A stretch of 64,000 nt of DNA from Gigaspora rosea (Eukaryota > Glomeromycota > Glomeromycetes > Diversisporales > Gigasporaceae): positions 94,523 to 158,522 of the forward strand of contig QKWP01000640.1 in the NCBI GenBank assembly GCA_003550325.1. The letters run 5' to 3'. A program made the translations under genes and the position numbers. This document shows, piece after piece, positions 1 to 11,349 of the stretch. Numbering within the stretch: position 1 is the first letter of the stretch; each line of letters opens with the position of its first letter. The notes under the pieces were generated by a model that saw nothing but the letters and a program-made list of their open reading frames with translations, was not told the DNA's origin and did not search any database.

Positions 1-545
1 GCTAAAACCTGTAACCTTGGTCCCACCATCTCGAATGGGAGCCCGCGGGCGCAATGATGTATGTGTTACATCGCAAATCCAGGGAACCAGAAAAAACCCA
101 CAAGAACCCGTTTGGCAAGACCCGAGTTAGAAGGTAGTGAAAATCGGTCCTTACGGTATGCGCCAAGAGAAGACGGATACCTCAATCGGAACAAACCTAA
201 TAAGGGCAGGTAGCCTCGGTTACCAAATCTGGGCAATGGTACATGTATGGGACATGGAAGGTGCATCCGGTAGGCTCTTGTGCGAGGGTAAAGTAGCCCT
301 TAGGTCGTTGATATCCAAAAGGGTAGTGGCCCACAATATCTGCATTAAAAAATGTAGTGTGTCGGGTAGTAATAGGAGGACCATGAACCAGAGGGCAATT
401 TCCATAGTTGGGCTGTAGGTATGGCAGCTAGTGTAGAACCTTCGAGCGGACTACTTAAATTAGGCACCAAAAGTGCATGTGCGGCTAGTTGTATCCTCAT
501 TCATGTAACAAATATTACGTCATATAACTCTTAATAAAATCCCAG
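1..545. mobile_element. GC-richer retroelement-like fragment (3' part?)
   Basis: This stretch is clearly richer in G and C than everything that follows and ends near an AATAAAA motif and an A-run at about 570. It has no long reading frame; frames of 61-93 codons on both strands overlap each other and show no recognisable domain. The composition step and the A-rich end suggest the 3' part of a non-LTR or other retroelement cut by the window edge, but no coding domain or target duplication is visible. Its 5' side lies outside the window. Confidence 0.3.
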
Positions 546-660
546 CTATAGCACACGGTCTCTAAACTTAAAAAAAAAACTAAGACAATCTATTTTTATG
601 ACTTAGAAAAAGTTGCTCAGAATAAAATTTTACATTATATAACGTGCTATTTTATATATA

Positions 661-855
661 TAGTTAGACCTCCCTAAGTGCACACCCCTTGGGACCATAG
701 TGAAAAAAATGCAAAATGTGCACTTAGAGGTGATGTGCACTTAGGGAAGTTAAATTTTATAATTGTTATATGAGTTGGGACCAAGCAGATATATGCATGC
801 TAGGGGGTTTTCATATACCGTGCACTTAGAGAATGTGCATTTGGGGGTCTGACTG
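661..855. mobile_element. MITE, TA target, pogo/Tigger-like ends
   Basis: Imperfect terminal inverted repeats of the CAGTCAGACC type (left TAGTTAGACC, right GGTCTGACTG) are flanked by TA on both sides (659-660, 856-857). Inside, CCTAAGTGCAC and its complement recur as smaller inverted copies. The TA target and CAGT-like ends fit a non-autonomous Tc1/mariner-pogo derivative. There is no coding capacity. Confidence 0.65.
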
Positions 856-1029
856 TATTTTATGCTTTATTAAGTAAAATTTTAAATTTTTAAAAAATAA
901 AATTTTTTGTTTATAAAATCGAGCAATTTGATTGGTTAAAGCAGAGGGTGCGACATGTCGCAAGTGTAACAAATTTATTTTCTCATATATATATACTATA
1001 TATGATAGTATAGATATTTTAAATTTAAA

Positions 1030-1302
1030 TAACTTCTGATCTACTGGTCCTATTTGGATGATTTAACTACCAAAATATTCGCCTCAATGAGACGAGTCTA
1101 ACAAATCTAAAATTATAAAAAATTCAATTACAAAATCCTAAGACCACTAAAATTTTTTATAATTTTAAAATTGTAAAAAACTTTAGTGATCTTAGGACCC
1201 TGTGATTGGATTTTTATAATTTTGACTTGTTAGATTCGTCTCATTGAAGGAATATTTTGGTAGTTGAATCATTCAAATTGGACTAGTAGATCAAAAGTTA
1301 TC
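1030..1302. repeat. Long inverted repeat (foldback MITE)
   Basis: Two imperfect arms of about 135 bp (1031-1165 and 1167-1301) are near reverse complements with almost no loop; shared pieces include GATCTACTGGTCC against GGACTAGTAGATC and GAGACGAGTCTAACAA against TTGTTAGATTCGTCTC. AT dinucleotide runs flank it. This is a hairpin-type MITE, family unknown, with no gene. Confidence 0.75.
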
Positions 1303-2474
1303 TAATTTTAAAAATTATATATATATATAGTATATATATTATATATATATTATATATATTTTTTGAATCTGATTAGTTAATTAGCTATTTTGTATAAGGT
1401 TTTAACCATGTATCTATAGTAAAAATTATGTAATAAATAGCACTCCCCTTAGCAATTAGTATGCCAGGTTATACTCTGGGTTATACTATGGGTTACACTT
1501 TGGAGTATGCTTTAATAGCTGCTTTAATTCATACTTTAGTATAGTATGGTGTTAAGGGATACTCATTCTAGAGCACTCCGTTAAAATTCCTATGATTAAG
1601 TAATAAAGAATAAATTAACAAAATATTAAATATAACAATGTGAAATTTTAATTAAATTTTTCACTAAAATTCAAAGTGTGACTATTATTTAAATTAAGCT
1701 AATTTGCCAAATTTTAAGTTTGAATCTTGGTTTAAATTTTAACTAATTTGCTAAAAAAAATATGAACTATATGAAGAATCTCTAATTTTTCTTTCTTTTT
1801 AGCTTGGTACTTTTTAGTTTTGGTACCATAAGTGATATTATTGTTAGTATCATTAGTATTGTTATTGGTATTGTTATTGATTGTCATATATAGATATTAT
1901 CATCAATATTATTGTTAATATTATTGTAGATTTGTTACTAGTATTCATGTTGTATTCATGTTGTATTACTATTAGATTTTTTTTAGTTTAATATTTCTAT
2001 ATTTCTTTAGCATTTTGGAAGTGGTTTTATGTATTTTTGTACATTTTTTTATATTCTTGTAGAAGATATTTTTTTCTTTTTTTCAGATTTGTCTTTTTTG
2101 TGTAGCTATATATGTTTTCTGGTATTCTTATAAAATAGCCACTGAATAGCCTTATGAATTTCTTTAGTCTTGTATGAAAACTAGAATTGGCTTTGTATTT
2201 GGATGTGATAGGTTTTTTGTTTTCATTTTTTTTACAATATATTAACTAGTTTTCTTTTTATATATCGTGTTGTTAATAGTATTGGTATTGTTTAATAGTA
2301 TTTTGCTTTTACTTCTTGGTATTTTACTATTATATTGTTACCTAGTATTTTATCATTGCTTCATTGGTGTTTTAATGCTTACTGTATTGTTTTTATTGAT
2401 ATAATTTATTAGGTATTATTTGTTTGCAATTTTATAATTTTATAATTAGATATTGGGTGCTATTTTGTATTTTG

Positions 2475-2935
2475 CTTATTTGTATGAGTAATACAAAAAC
2501 TAATTTTGTAAATAAACTAAGGGAGTGACAAAAATCAGGTGATTTTTTTAGGAGAGGAGGGGGTAAAAAAAGATGAAATTATATATAAGAAACCTGACTA
2601 TATATATATTAAAGAAGGAGGAGGAGAATAGCTTCTAATAAAAAATAATCAGGTAATTAATGACATGGCCCTAAGTGCATTAAATAAAAATTTAGAGTTA
2701 GAGCCTTAATGTTAGAGGCTATAGAGTTAAAGCAATATTTACTATATATAAAATTTCATTCTTATTATTTTTAATTAGTGTACCAAGATTAATTTAAATA
2801 TTAGTTTTTGTTATTTTTACTTTTTTCTTTTTAGAATATATTGAGATTTTTCATTAGGCTAATCCAAAATAGTTAAAATTTGACTATCTAATTGGCTATT
2901 TTATCTCAGAAGTTTGTATTATCTATGCAAATAAG
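2475..2935. mobile_element. Relic of the TTTGCGCGGGTAA-family element
   Basis: This is a degenerate relative of the element at 42417-42955. Both contain the same core (TTAGAGGCTATAG, then AAATTTCATTCT, then TTTTTAATTAGTG) and end with a TTGTATTA..GCAAA-like terminus. The ends here are eroded. It is non-coding. The family carries telomere-like TTAGGGTTAGGG in its better preserved copies. Confidence 0.45.
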
Positions 2936-3013
2936 TGAATATCTATTTTAGTATGATATAATTAAATAAATGTGATAGATTAAAATAAATCAGATTAAAA
3001 TAAAATATGTATA

Positions 3014-3427
3014 CAGTCAAACTCATTATAGTTACTTTTGATATAGTCACAACCTTGATATAGTTACACTATTTTTAGGCTCTAACTATTAGGGCAATGA
3101 CAGATATTACCTAATATTTTAGGGAGTAGAGGGTCAGCTAAAATCTTAGATTACACAATACAGAATACTAGCTAATCAATATCAAGAATTATTTAACCAT
3201 CATTATAGCAAAACCTGAGATAAATATACTTTTTTGTATAACAAAATCAAGCATTTTGATTGGTCTTAGGTTGGGTGGGAGGGTCTGGTTTCATAATAAA
3301 TGGATATTAGGTAATATATATCATGGCCCTTATTAACTTTATAAAATTTGACCTTTATATAGTCACAACTTGTTATAATCACCAGATTTTTGTTTTCTGA
3401 ACTGGTAATTATATCAAGGTTTAACTG
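3014..3427. mobile_element. MITE with CAGTYAAAC ends, TA target
   Basis: Terminal inverted repeats CAGTCAAACTCATTATAG and CAGTTAAACCTTGATATA (right end read on the minus strand) are bounded by TA dinucleotides at 3012-3013 and 3428-3429. The 414-bp interior is AT-rich and non-coding. The structure fits a pogo/Tigger-like Tc1/mariner MITE. Confidence 0.7.
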
Positions 3428-3751
3428 TAGTAAAAATCAACATGCTGCCAAAAAATAAAAATTTTAGAGCACATTTTTTAAGGTTAGAAGCTAAGGTTAA
3501 AGGTTAGTTTTACAGTAGAGTTTATATTAAACAAGTATAAATAGGTTTTAAAAAATAGATAGAAACTCATATTTTATAATAATCTGATTTTATTAACAAT
3601 ATATAATAAAAAAATGGAATATTTGTTAATCTATAAAAAAGCTAGAATTTTTTGTTATTTCTGTGATTGAATTTAATTGGTTGATCATGAGCTTATGAGG
3701 GTACATGATTATATAAGTACATAAAAAACTTAAACTCTAAAAAAAAATATG

Positions 3752-3961
3752 TCACAGCTAATACTAAAAAGGGCTAATACTAAAATTTAAATCTATTTTG
3801 AACAAATTTTTTAAAAATTTTTTAGAGTAATTTTGTCTACTTTTTTTAGGGTTTAGAGTTAGAATTGATTATTAAAAAATATATATAGATTTTAGCAAAG
3901 CATATATTTTTAAATTGTGATCCCAAATTTTAGTATCAGCCATATTTAGCATTAGCTATAA
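3752..3961. repeat. Short inverted-repeat element
   Basis: AGCTAATACTAAA near the left edge faces TTTAGCATTAGCT near the right edge. The middle (GTTAGAATTGAT through TTCAAATYGYGA-like sequence) also occurs at about 37150-37230 and 47990-48075, so it is a dispersed repeat. Boundaries are uncertain. Confidence 0.35.
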
Positions 3962-4192
3962 CATTTTCTATTATTGATAATCTGCTAGCTAATTAGAGAT
4001 CAACCTTATTGCAGTTGGACTTATTACCAAAAATGGGCAATACTGTACAAATTACATCTTTTATAGTAAAAAAATATAGATCAGATAATTCTAAATATTT
4101 TGATCCATTATATCACATGCTATTTAGCCAATCAAATTAATAGATTTTAAGATTTTGCAAAAATAAAAAAAAACTAAAATAAAAAAGAATAA

Positions 4193-4789
4193 AACAAAAA
4201 GAATGAAAAAAAAGGATTTGAATTATTTGATTATGTACAGTCAATTAAATGTGTAGAATGGAATTGCGTGGGATTGAGCGAAAATGAAATGACTCTTTTC
4301 TACTTTACCACAACCGTTTTATTTGTTGGTCATGTCGCACTCCATTTATTTTATATTTGTGGATGGTTCCTCAGCTACAATGAATTCCTGAAAACTATGT
4401 CGATGCAAGAAACTAATACAACTGAAGAAGAAACATACACGCGTGAAACGAATGCATCTACTGATAATATCACACGAAATAATATTTATGAAATGTTTAA
4501 TATGACAAATTTTGACATGTCAAATCAAACATTGAATGAGGAAGAAATAACCGGTTTAAATGATAAAAAATTTCAAAATGATTATTATTTTCAAGATGAT
4601 ATAAAAAAAGTAGACAAATTCTCACATTTTACACCTTCACTTGGTGACGATGCTACAGCTAGTCAATTGTTGGACTTGTTGAGAGAAAATACTCAATCTA
4701 CAATTGTTGATGATGATTTATCTCCCACTCAATTTACTACTGATAATCAAGAGTATTTTAAGGAATATATGGCAAATACCAGCAGTTAA
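4193..4789 (+). CDS. Unidentified membrane-anchored, Asn-rich protein (partial exon)
   Basis: I do not recognise this protein. The frame is open from 4193. The first in-frame ATG (4289) sits behind several out-of-frame ATGs, so the true start is probably in an upstream exon, with an acceptor such as TATGTACAG at 4232-4240. From 4289 the product would be 166 aa: one hydrophobic segment (about residues 3-28, FYFTTTVLFVGHVALHLFYI), then a polar acidic tail with at least six N-X-S/T sequons (NTT, NAS, NIT, NMT, NQT, NTS). That suits a secreted or type II membrane protein with a glycosylated tail. Codon use is less AT-biased than the flanks, supporting real or recent coding. TAA at 4787-4789 ends the frame, but coding-like sequence resumes in phase beyond a MITE. 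It may be a decaying gene. Confidence 0.45.
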   Translation, partial: NKKNEKKGFELFDYVQSIKCVEWNCVGLSENEMTLFYFTTTVLFVGHVALHLFYICGWFLSYNEFLKTMSMQETNTTEEETYTRETNASTDNITRNNIYEMFNMTNFDMSNQTLNEEEITGLNDKKFQNDYYFQDDIKKVDKFSHFTPSLGDDATASQLLDLLRENTQSTIVDDDLSPTQFTTDNQEYFKEYMANTSS

Positions 4790-4792
4790 GAT

Positions 4793-4956
4793 TAGAGATG
4801 GGCAAAATACAAAATTTTCATTTTAGCATGCACATGCGCATGCATTTTTTGCATTCATGCATGCATGTTTTGGCCAAAATTATGATTTAATTTCTTAATG
4901 CTGGCCAGAATTAATTGCATGTTTTGCATACCATGCATGCGCATTGCCCATCTCTA
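4793..4956. mobile_element. hAT-type MITE with 8-bp TSD
   Basis: Perfect 13-bp terminal inverted repeats TAGAGATGGGCAA / TTGCCCATCTCTA are flanked by an exact 8-bp duplication GTTAAGAT (4785-4792 and 4957-4964). The 164-bp body is rich in GCATGC. The 8-bp TSD and TAGxGxTGGGCAA-like ends are diagnostic of the hAT superfamily. It inserted across the stop codon of the preceding ORF, whose TAA lies inside the duplicated octamer. Confidence 0.88.
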
Positions 4957-4961
4957 GTTAA

Positions 4962-5174
4962 GATTCAGTTTCTGAAGTTGATCAAGCTCAGAGTTCAAAC
5001 GTATATTTTGGAAGACGGTACGTTGAAAAAGTATTAATTTGGTCAACGGCTCAGGGATGGGAGGCAAAGCGGCGTACATCCTGTCATTGGATACATATCA
5101 TTAGAACAGGATTTGATATTTTGGTTCATACGGTATTTGTTATGTGGCACGTAAAGGTTTTACATAATTTGTGA
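4962..5174 (+). other. In-phase coding-like continuation of the 4.2-kb ORF
   Basis: This is a 70-codon open frame ending in TGA at 5172-5174. If the MITE and one TSD copy are removed, it is exactly in phase with the upstream ORF and separated from it only by the TAA. It contains aromatic and basic motifs (YFGRRYVEKVLIWSTAQGW, then a hydrophobic stretch FDILVHTVFVMW) that look like protein, not random AT-rich sequence. Either the TAA is a nonsense mutation older than the MITE, or this is a separate 3' exon. No family recognised. Confidence 0.4.
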
Positions 5175-5860
5175 ATTTTTTGGATGTATTAATGAATTGG
5201 TTGTCTTGATCATGCGCCTTTTAAATATTTTGTTATTCAAATTAATTATATCACGAATTGTTAATGATCATTAAAGGATGACAATAATTTTAAAGGATGA
5301 ATTATCCTCAAAATAAGAGATCTTGTTAAGTAGCTAACGAACATGCTTAATGCTAATGATACCTTATTTACCCTTATTCTGATGATATGTTTTTTCTTAC
5401 AAATTATTGTGTAATGTTAAGTGGTTAACAAAGAATAAAATGTTCGTAGAGGTTTAGCATTAAATTATTTCATATATCAAGATCTTATATGAAAGATTTG
5501 TTAAAGAATAATTTTTGCTTATTAAAATACTATTTTTAATTAATTAAATAATTTAATTATTCCAATTTTTTTTTTTAATAATAAAAACTTATTGTGATTT
5601 TAGTTCTAGACAGATTCATTTTTAAGATATTATGGAATATCCAAGAATAGGATTTCAGAAGCTTATATTATTGTCTGAATTATGCAGGAATGTGATCTTT
5701 ACGTTAAAATTTTCACTCCATAATAAAATAAAATGGAAAGATAAATTAACATAATTGCTTTTTTTCATATTGATTTTCAAGAGTTTATTCATCGAGAATT
5801 ACATATAGTAATATTTTGCAAAGATAATTTACATAGTTCATACATTGCAGATTTACCATA

Positions 5861-6208
5861 TAGCCGCGGTATAATGCCCACTTGCGCGTTAATTAATTGA
5901 CTTGCGCGTCATTTCGAGTACGCTCATGTGCGTTATTTCGAAATAAGGGTTGACTTTTTGAATCATGCCCTTTTAAATATAATAAGATTAAAAAAAATGC
6001 GCCGAACTAGGTGGGCACTAAGTAAACCTACTTACTTCAATGTGAGGAACAATTTTTGTTAGGCTCGGAAGTAGGCTTACTTAGTACTGAATTTAGTTCC
6101 AGAGTACATTTTGGCATTTGAGATGCGCGTTAATTCGGAACGCCCATGATGCTATTTTAGGGAGTTTAGAATTTTAAAATAACGCCCATGAGCATTATTC
6201 CGCGGCTA
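5861..6208. mobile_element. MITE with TAGCCGCGG ends, TA target
   Basis: Terminal inverted repeats TAGCCGCGGTATAATG / CATTATTCCGCGGCTA are flanked by TA (5859-5860, 6209-6210). Subterminal GCCCAY-GCGCGTTAAT blocks recur inverted, and a central AGTAAACCTACTTAC / GTAGGCTTACTTAGT pair adds inner symmetry. It is 348 bp and non-coding. Confidence 0.75.
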
Positions 6209-7160
6209 TACGGCAGATATTCAATTCCAATAACGTTTAAAGCAGAAAACCGTGGAGTTTATGGAATTTTTACCTTTTATGACACCAAAGATTTTGAATG
6301 AAGGAAATAAACAAATGGCATCAGATATTGATATAATAAAAAAACAGTTATTTCAGAAATACCATAATGTCGTATAAATCTAATGAAAAAATGTTAATAG
6401 AGAATCGATCAGCGATAAAATTTATGTGAAGTAAAATCAATTTATTTTGTCTAGGTGCCATCCCGATAAAAAAATATAATGCAATTGTTACACTCCATCT
6501 CTTTATAAAATTAGTAAATCATGTTAATGCTAAGAATTGCTAAAATAAAAAGATAAATCTCATCAGTACACAAAATATCGAAATTTCTGACACAATTTTA
6601 AGCGGTCGCCAATTTTTTCATTTCTAAATAGAAAACAAAAGCAGGTTATATCACTACAAAAATTTTTAATTCAATTCTTTGTGTTACAAATTTACTACGT
6701 AAAGATGATAGATTCAACCTGCTCGCATACAGTACCCCTAGAATAGTACCAATCCTCATTATATACTGTTGTTTAATATCAATTATATATGTTTGTACAA
6801 ATTACTATTATCAATAAACATGACCCCTGTTTAAGAATCATTCAAAGTATTCCCCTTTGGATTTTATCTTTTTATCACACAATATCCCCCGGGTACAAAT
6901 CAAGTTAGCTAGAGTACTATAACGTGTATGCTTTTTATCCAATCAGTGTCCATCACGTCGAAGTTACACGAACGATCATTGTGCAATGTTGAAATTAAAA
7001 AATTTGAACGTTTTGAAATTTCGTTTATGAAGCTAACTTCTTCATTCTAATAAAAAAAATTCCTTACGGAATTTTTAGTATTTTTTTTTCTAAAACTTAA
7101 CCCTTACCTTAACACTAACCCTAACACTTAATTAGCAGTATTTTCTTTAAAAAATATATA
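6209..7160. other. No gene seen; AT-rich intergenic
   Basis: No credible coding frame. The only notable feature is a short run of telomere-like CCCTAAC/CCTTAAC units at 7096-7125, a motif that recurs in several repeats of this window. Confidence 0.6.
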
Positions 7161-9717
7161 TAAATATTGAAACAATGCGATCATTTCCATTTTGGGCTAC
7201 AACCGATTAATGAATTGTCTCGAAGAAACTGATTAACATCCTTGATTAGACTTATAAATAGAAGGAAGTGGGCAAAAAACAGTTGGTGTTATAGAATTTC
7301 ACTATTAGATCTTCACTCACTCCTCTTTTTAGTAAAATTAGAATAGTAATTTCGTTATCTAAAATAGAAATCAGTTTGGATTTGCACATAATTAATACTG
7401 CATTATTTAAGTGAAATCGGGTAAAAATTAAATCCGATTTAGTCAAATTTTTTCCTGCATATTGTAAATAATGATATTGTGACTATAAATTCTGCATGCT
7501 TGCAAATATTGAAACACAGATCTGCTCGGAGAAATTATACTGCATATATCAATATTTTAAGTTGCAATATTATTAATAGTTGTAATAAACTGCTGATGAC
7601 CAAATCGATAGGGTTGTAACTAATGATGCCTGAAGAGTGACGGAACCCTCGTCATTGACGATTGACGAAACCATTTCGTCAAGTGACTTCCAATTACGAA
7701 TTGACGATTGACGAAACCTATGGCGATTTACGAAATGACGAAATCAAAATTGTACATCGGAACCAATAGAATTACAGGATTTTGTGTAACAAAACAAATG
7801 TAAAAACAAAAACAACGCGAAATTTTATTACAGCTGTTTTGAAAAATAGTAGGACACGTGATGCATTTTCTGATTGTAATAAAAAAAATGTATCATAGTT
7901 CTGTAGTTCGATAATAAAATTTCGGCTGGGACAAAAAATAACGCTATTTATACTATAAATGGTTATAATATCTAAGTACAGAAGTATTAAAGGATTAAAA
8001 TTAGTTTATTAAATTAAAAAAAAATTATATCACACAAAATTATGTAATTTTTTTAAACTTTGAGTGACAATACTTTGACAACTACCAAATCAATTTTAAT
8101 CACTTTTTTTATTTGAATTCTACAAATTTAAATAAAAACAAGTATATCGAATTTAGCTTAATGGTTGTCGAGATACAATTTCTCAAACATTTAATTCAAA
8201 CCGACTAATCAAAATAAAGGCTGCATCAAAATTTTTTCAGACTTTTTTTGAGATATAGCAACACTGGTAATGATTACCAGTGGTAATAAATAGAAATCTT
8301 ATTATATTTGAATGATGAAATCTCAACATTTACCATGCCAAATTCGATAAACTTTTTTTATTTGAATTTTGCAGTTTCGTAGAATTTAAATAAAAAAAAT
8401 TTATCAAAATTGATTTGATGGTTTCAAGATATCATGCTCAAAGTTTAAAAACATTATGTCGTTGATCAACCACCAAGCCAAATTCGATGGTCTTTTTTTT
8501 TTTATTTGCATTTTACGCATCTGTAGAATTCAAATAAATCGAGATACCGTTGCTCAAAGCTTTAAAAAATTCAAAAAGTTTATCAAAATAAAGGCTGCCT
8601 CAAAATTTTTCAGACTTTAAGCGATGATATCTTGACAACCACTAAGCCAATTCGATGAATTCTTTTTAATTAAATTCTACAAATTCGTAGGATTCAAAAA
8701 AAAAATTTTATCTAAAAAATTTTGGCACGTCAATCTTCATGGTTTCGTCAATCGGGTCAGTCGTCAATGGTTTCGTCAATCGTCAGGGGTTTCGTCAATC
8801 GTCAGAGGTTTCGTCAATCGTCAGAGGTTTCGTCAATCGCCAGAGGTTTCGTCAGACGAAACCATGACGAAACCTTTTGTCATTGCAAAAATAGTTTCGC
8901 CAGACATCACTAGTTGTCATCGTGATTTGTAACTTTGAACTCATGATATGTAATTCAGGGATCAAGATTTCGACGATTAAGGTGTGTTACAATTCGGATC
9001 ATACATTAAATCAAATAATACTATAACTGATAATATTGGTCAAACTTTTGTAAAGCTAGTACTTTATACACATAACATGATAAAAATCCACCATCAGACT
9101 CAGCTTCATCAGGTAATGTTGGATAAGTGTGTCTGAAGAAAAAAAGAAGAAAAAAAAAGTAGTGATTAGATAGGTCTTGATTTTCAATTTGTATAATAAA
9201 AGCTTTATGGCTGCAACAGCAATATAAGAACCTTGTTGTGATATTTATGTTCTATAGCTACAATAATAGCACAAGGACCTTTGGATAATACAAGCAACTA
9301 TTAATGCCACATGAACTGCATTTGGTTACATTATAAAGAAAACCATACCAACTTTACAAAAGTTCGGCCAGCATCATTGCATCATCTGATTTAAACATAA
9401 AACCCAAATCGTAACTTCTAAATCACCGAAAATTTTGATATCAGAAACGCGAAATTACAAATTACTTGAAAACTAATTTTACCGAAACTTACCGAAAATT
9501 ACGTAAAATTACGTAAAATTACGTAAATGCTACTTATTGAGCATGGTTAGAAATCTTTTGATTGGATAGATGATAACAAATATAAACAATATAAACAATA
9601 TAAAAAAATACCAATCCAATTTCAGATCTAACTTTGATCTCAAGATTGGACGATTTTTTATATGGTTTATATTTATTATTATTTAGTCAATCATAGGATT
9701 TATGCTTATGTATTGTT
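7160..9717. repeat. Locus A left flank, duplicated at 20780-22015
   Basis: The sequence starting AACAATGCGATCATTTCC is repeated at about 20790, and the two stay collinear through the 3-unit cassette that follows. Copy A carries two extra blocks relative to the copy at 20.8 kb: the TIR element at 7623-8910 and about 112 bp near 9171-9282. Frames in it (for example 7252-7446 minus) are not conserved between copies, so it appears non-coding. Confidence 0.75.
7623..8910. mobile_element. Non-autonomous TIR element with GACGAAACC repeats
   Basis: Ends ATGATGCCTG / CAGACATCAC (8 of 10 inverted matches) are bounded by TA at 7621-7622 and 8911-8912. The paralogous sequence at about 21270 lacks it. 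Subterminal arrays of GACGATTGACGAAACC (left) and its complement GGTTTCGTCAATCGTC (right, about six copies at 8743-8865) are arranged inversely. The centre (8080-8713) holds about four diverged 100-160 bp direct repeats built on TATTTGAATTYTACAAATT. No transposase was seen. Confidence 0.6.
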
Positions 9718-10482
9718 TCTGGTGTTGACCGACTCGGTAACTTGTTGTTTCGATCATCGCCAACTTTTTTTCCCAGGATTTATAATACTACAATAGCTGT
9801 AAAACAAAGAAATTCAATGGATTACGGAATTTATATATATATATATATATATCGATATTCTACGCAGACACATGCGACTTTTAAATGGTCTGGAACAAAC
9901 ATGTCTATTTATTTTATCCCCTTCTAATATATAAAACGGTAAGTTTCTGGTTTTGGATAAATTATTGATACCGACTCGGTAAACAGTCATCACCAACTTT
10001 TTTCCCAGGATTTATGATAGTAATAGCTGTAAAACAAAGAAATTCAATAAATTACGGAATTTAAACTATATGTATCAGGTATCGATAATCTTACGCAGCA
10101 CACGTCATGGTAAAACAACTTTTAAACGATCTGGAACTGATATTAAATATGTAATTTCTATTTACTACTGTACTATAAATAAAGGCTTATCCCCTTCTAA
10201 TATATAAAACGGTAAGTTTCTGGCGTTGGATAACTTATTAATACCGACTCGGTAACTAATTGTTTCGGTCATCTCCAACTTTTTCCTGATACTGTAATAG
10301 CTATAAAACAAAGAAATTCATTAAAATTACGGAATGATATTCTTACGCAATACACATCATAGCAAATTTTAAACGGTCACGTCCCTAGTGGATCTGATAT
10401 TAAATATGCAATTTCTATTTCTACAGTATAAAGGCTTATCCCCTCTAATGCACGTGTATATAGATTTCTGATGTTCTTAATA
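9717..10482 (+). repeat. Triplicated ~250-bp cassette with intron-like signals (locus A)
   Basis: Three tandem units share GGTAAGTTTCTGG, a GACTCGGTAAC motif, a pyrimidine tract ending in TTTTCCCAG, GTAATAGCTGTAAAAC, an ATATATCGATATTCTTACGC core, CTTTTAAACGGTCTGGAACTG and TATAAAGGCTTATCCC. The GTAAGT..CCCAG pair looks like a 65-71 bp intron. The same triplet lies upstream of the gene at each of the four loci. In this copy the first donor is mutated and the third acceptor lost. Function unknown. Confidence 0.7.
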
Positions 10483-10818
10483 TAAAATAAAAGTTTTGAC
10501 ACCCAACTCCTAAAACTTGCATATTTTTGACATTGAATAGAAGCATGATCCAGCAATACATGAATAAATTCATGTGAAAATGGGATACGTAATTTTAAGA
10601 GGGAAGGAAGGGGCCTGCCACGTATATTGATTGATCATCTATGAATGGCACTCCCTGGTACGTGTACTTCTAAATAAGGCAGTATCATAGTGTCAAATGA
10701 CTTTTTTCATTATCGTTATCGAATAATGATATAAAGCGCCTTTTTTTTTTTTTTCTTTTTCTCAAGTTTCGGTTTTAAACCTCAACAAAAAAAAAAAATC
10801 TCTGTTTTTAAACATCTA

Positions 10819-11338
10819 ATTGAAAAGGCGCTTGGTAAATAAGTTTTCACTTTAACCTTTCTTTTTTTTAATTTACGTCTAAACTTTTAATATAATATTA
10901 GACGAAAATTTACGTAAACATTTAGAAGAAAACAAAAATCACGGAACTGAAGACGGTAATCTAATGTTTTTAAATAATGTATTATTTGAGTTTTTGTCTT
11001 GAACGTATAATAATTCATGTGATTATTTATTAGAAGACGTGTTCGAGATAGAAAGTATTCACGAAGAAATTTTAGATACACTCATTTCATTTGTTCGAGA
11101 GAATAACAAGAAACTAGAATGGTTATCACGTGATATATGTGAAGAAGCTGAAGAAGTGGCTACCTTAATTGAAGAGTTGGCAGAACTCGTAAAGGAGCAA
11201 CAAGAGAAAATTGCTAGATGTTTATTTCACCAACAACATGAGAAAAAGAATAAAAAGAATACATTAAAGAATGAATTTATGACAAAAGAAAGAAAAGACT
11301 CACAGTTTAATCTCCAAAAGCCGGTTTCAACTTATTGA
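10819..11338 (+). pseudogene. Locus A copy of the 3-exon coiled-coil gene, first exon lost
   Basis: Exon 2 (10902-10955) and exon 3 (11034-11338) match the intact copies at 46 and 57 kb, with the same GTAATC donor and TTATTAG acceptor. Of exon 1 only the last 16 bp (10819-10834, ending at GTAAAT) survive: about 110 bp holding the ATG and the hydrophobic segment are deleted relative to the copies at 35108, 45965 and 56857. Exon 3 remains open to Tyr-stop and differs from the C/D copies at scattered residues (for example KLEW for KLEL, EEAEEV for EEAGEV). Without a start and membrane segment it is probably dead or recruits another start. The TATA-like GATATAAAG upstream is retained. Confidence 0.65.
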
Positions 11339-11349
11339 TTGCAATACAA

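Noticed and set aside
8722-8913. Frame with repeated RQSS/VSSIVRGFV units
   Set aside because: Translation of the GTCAATCGTCAGAGG array of a transposon.
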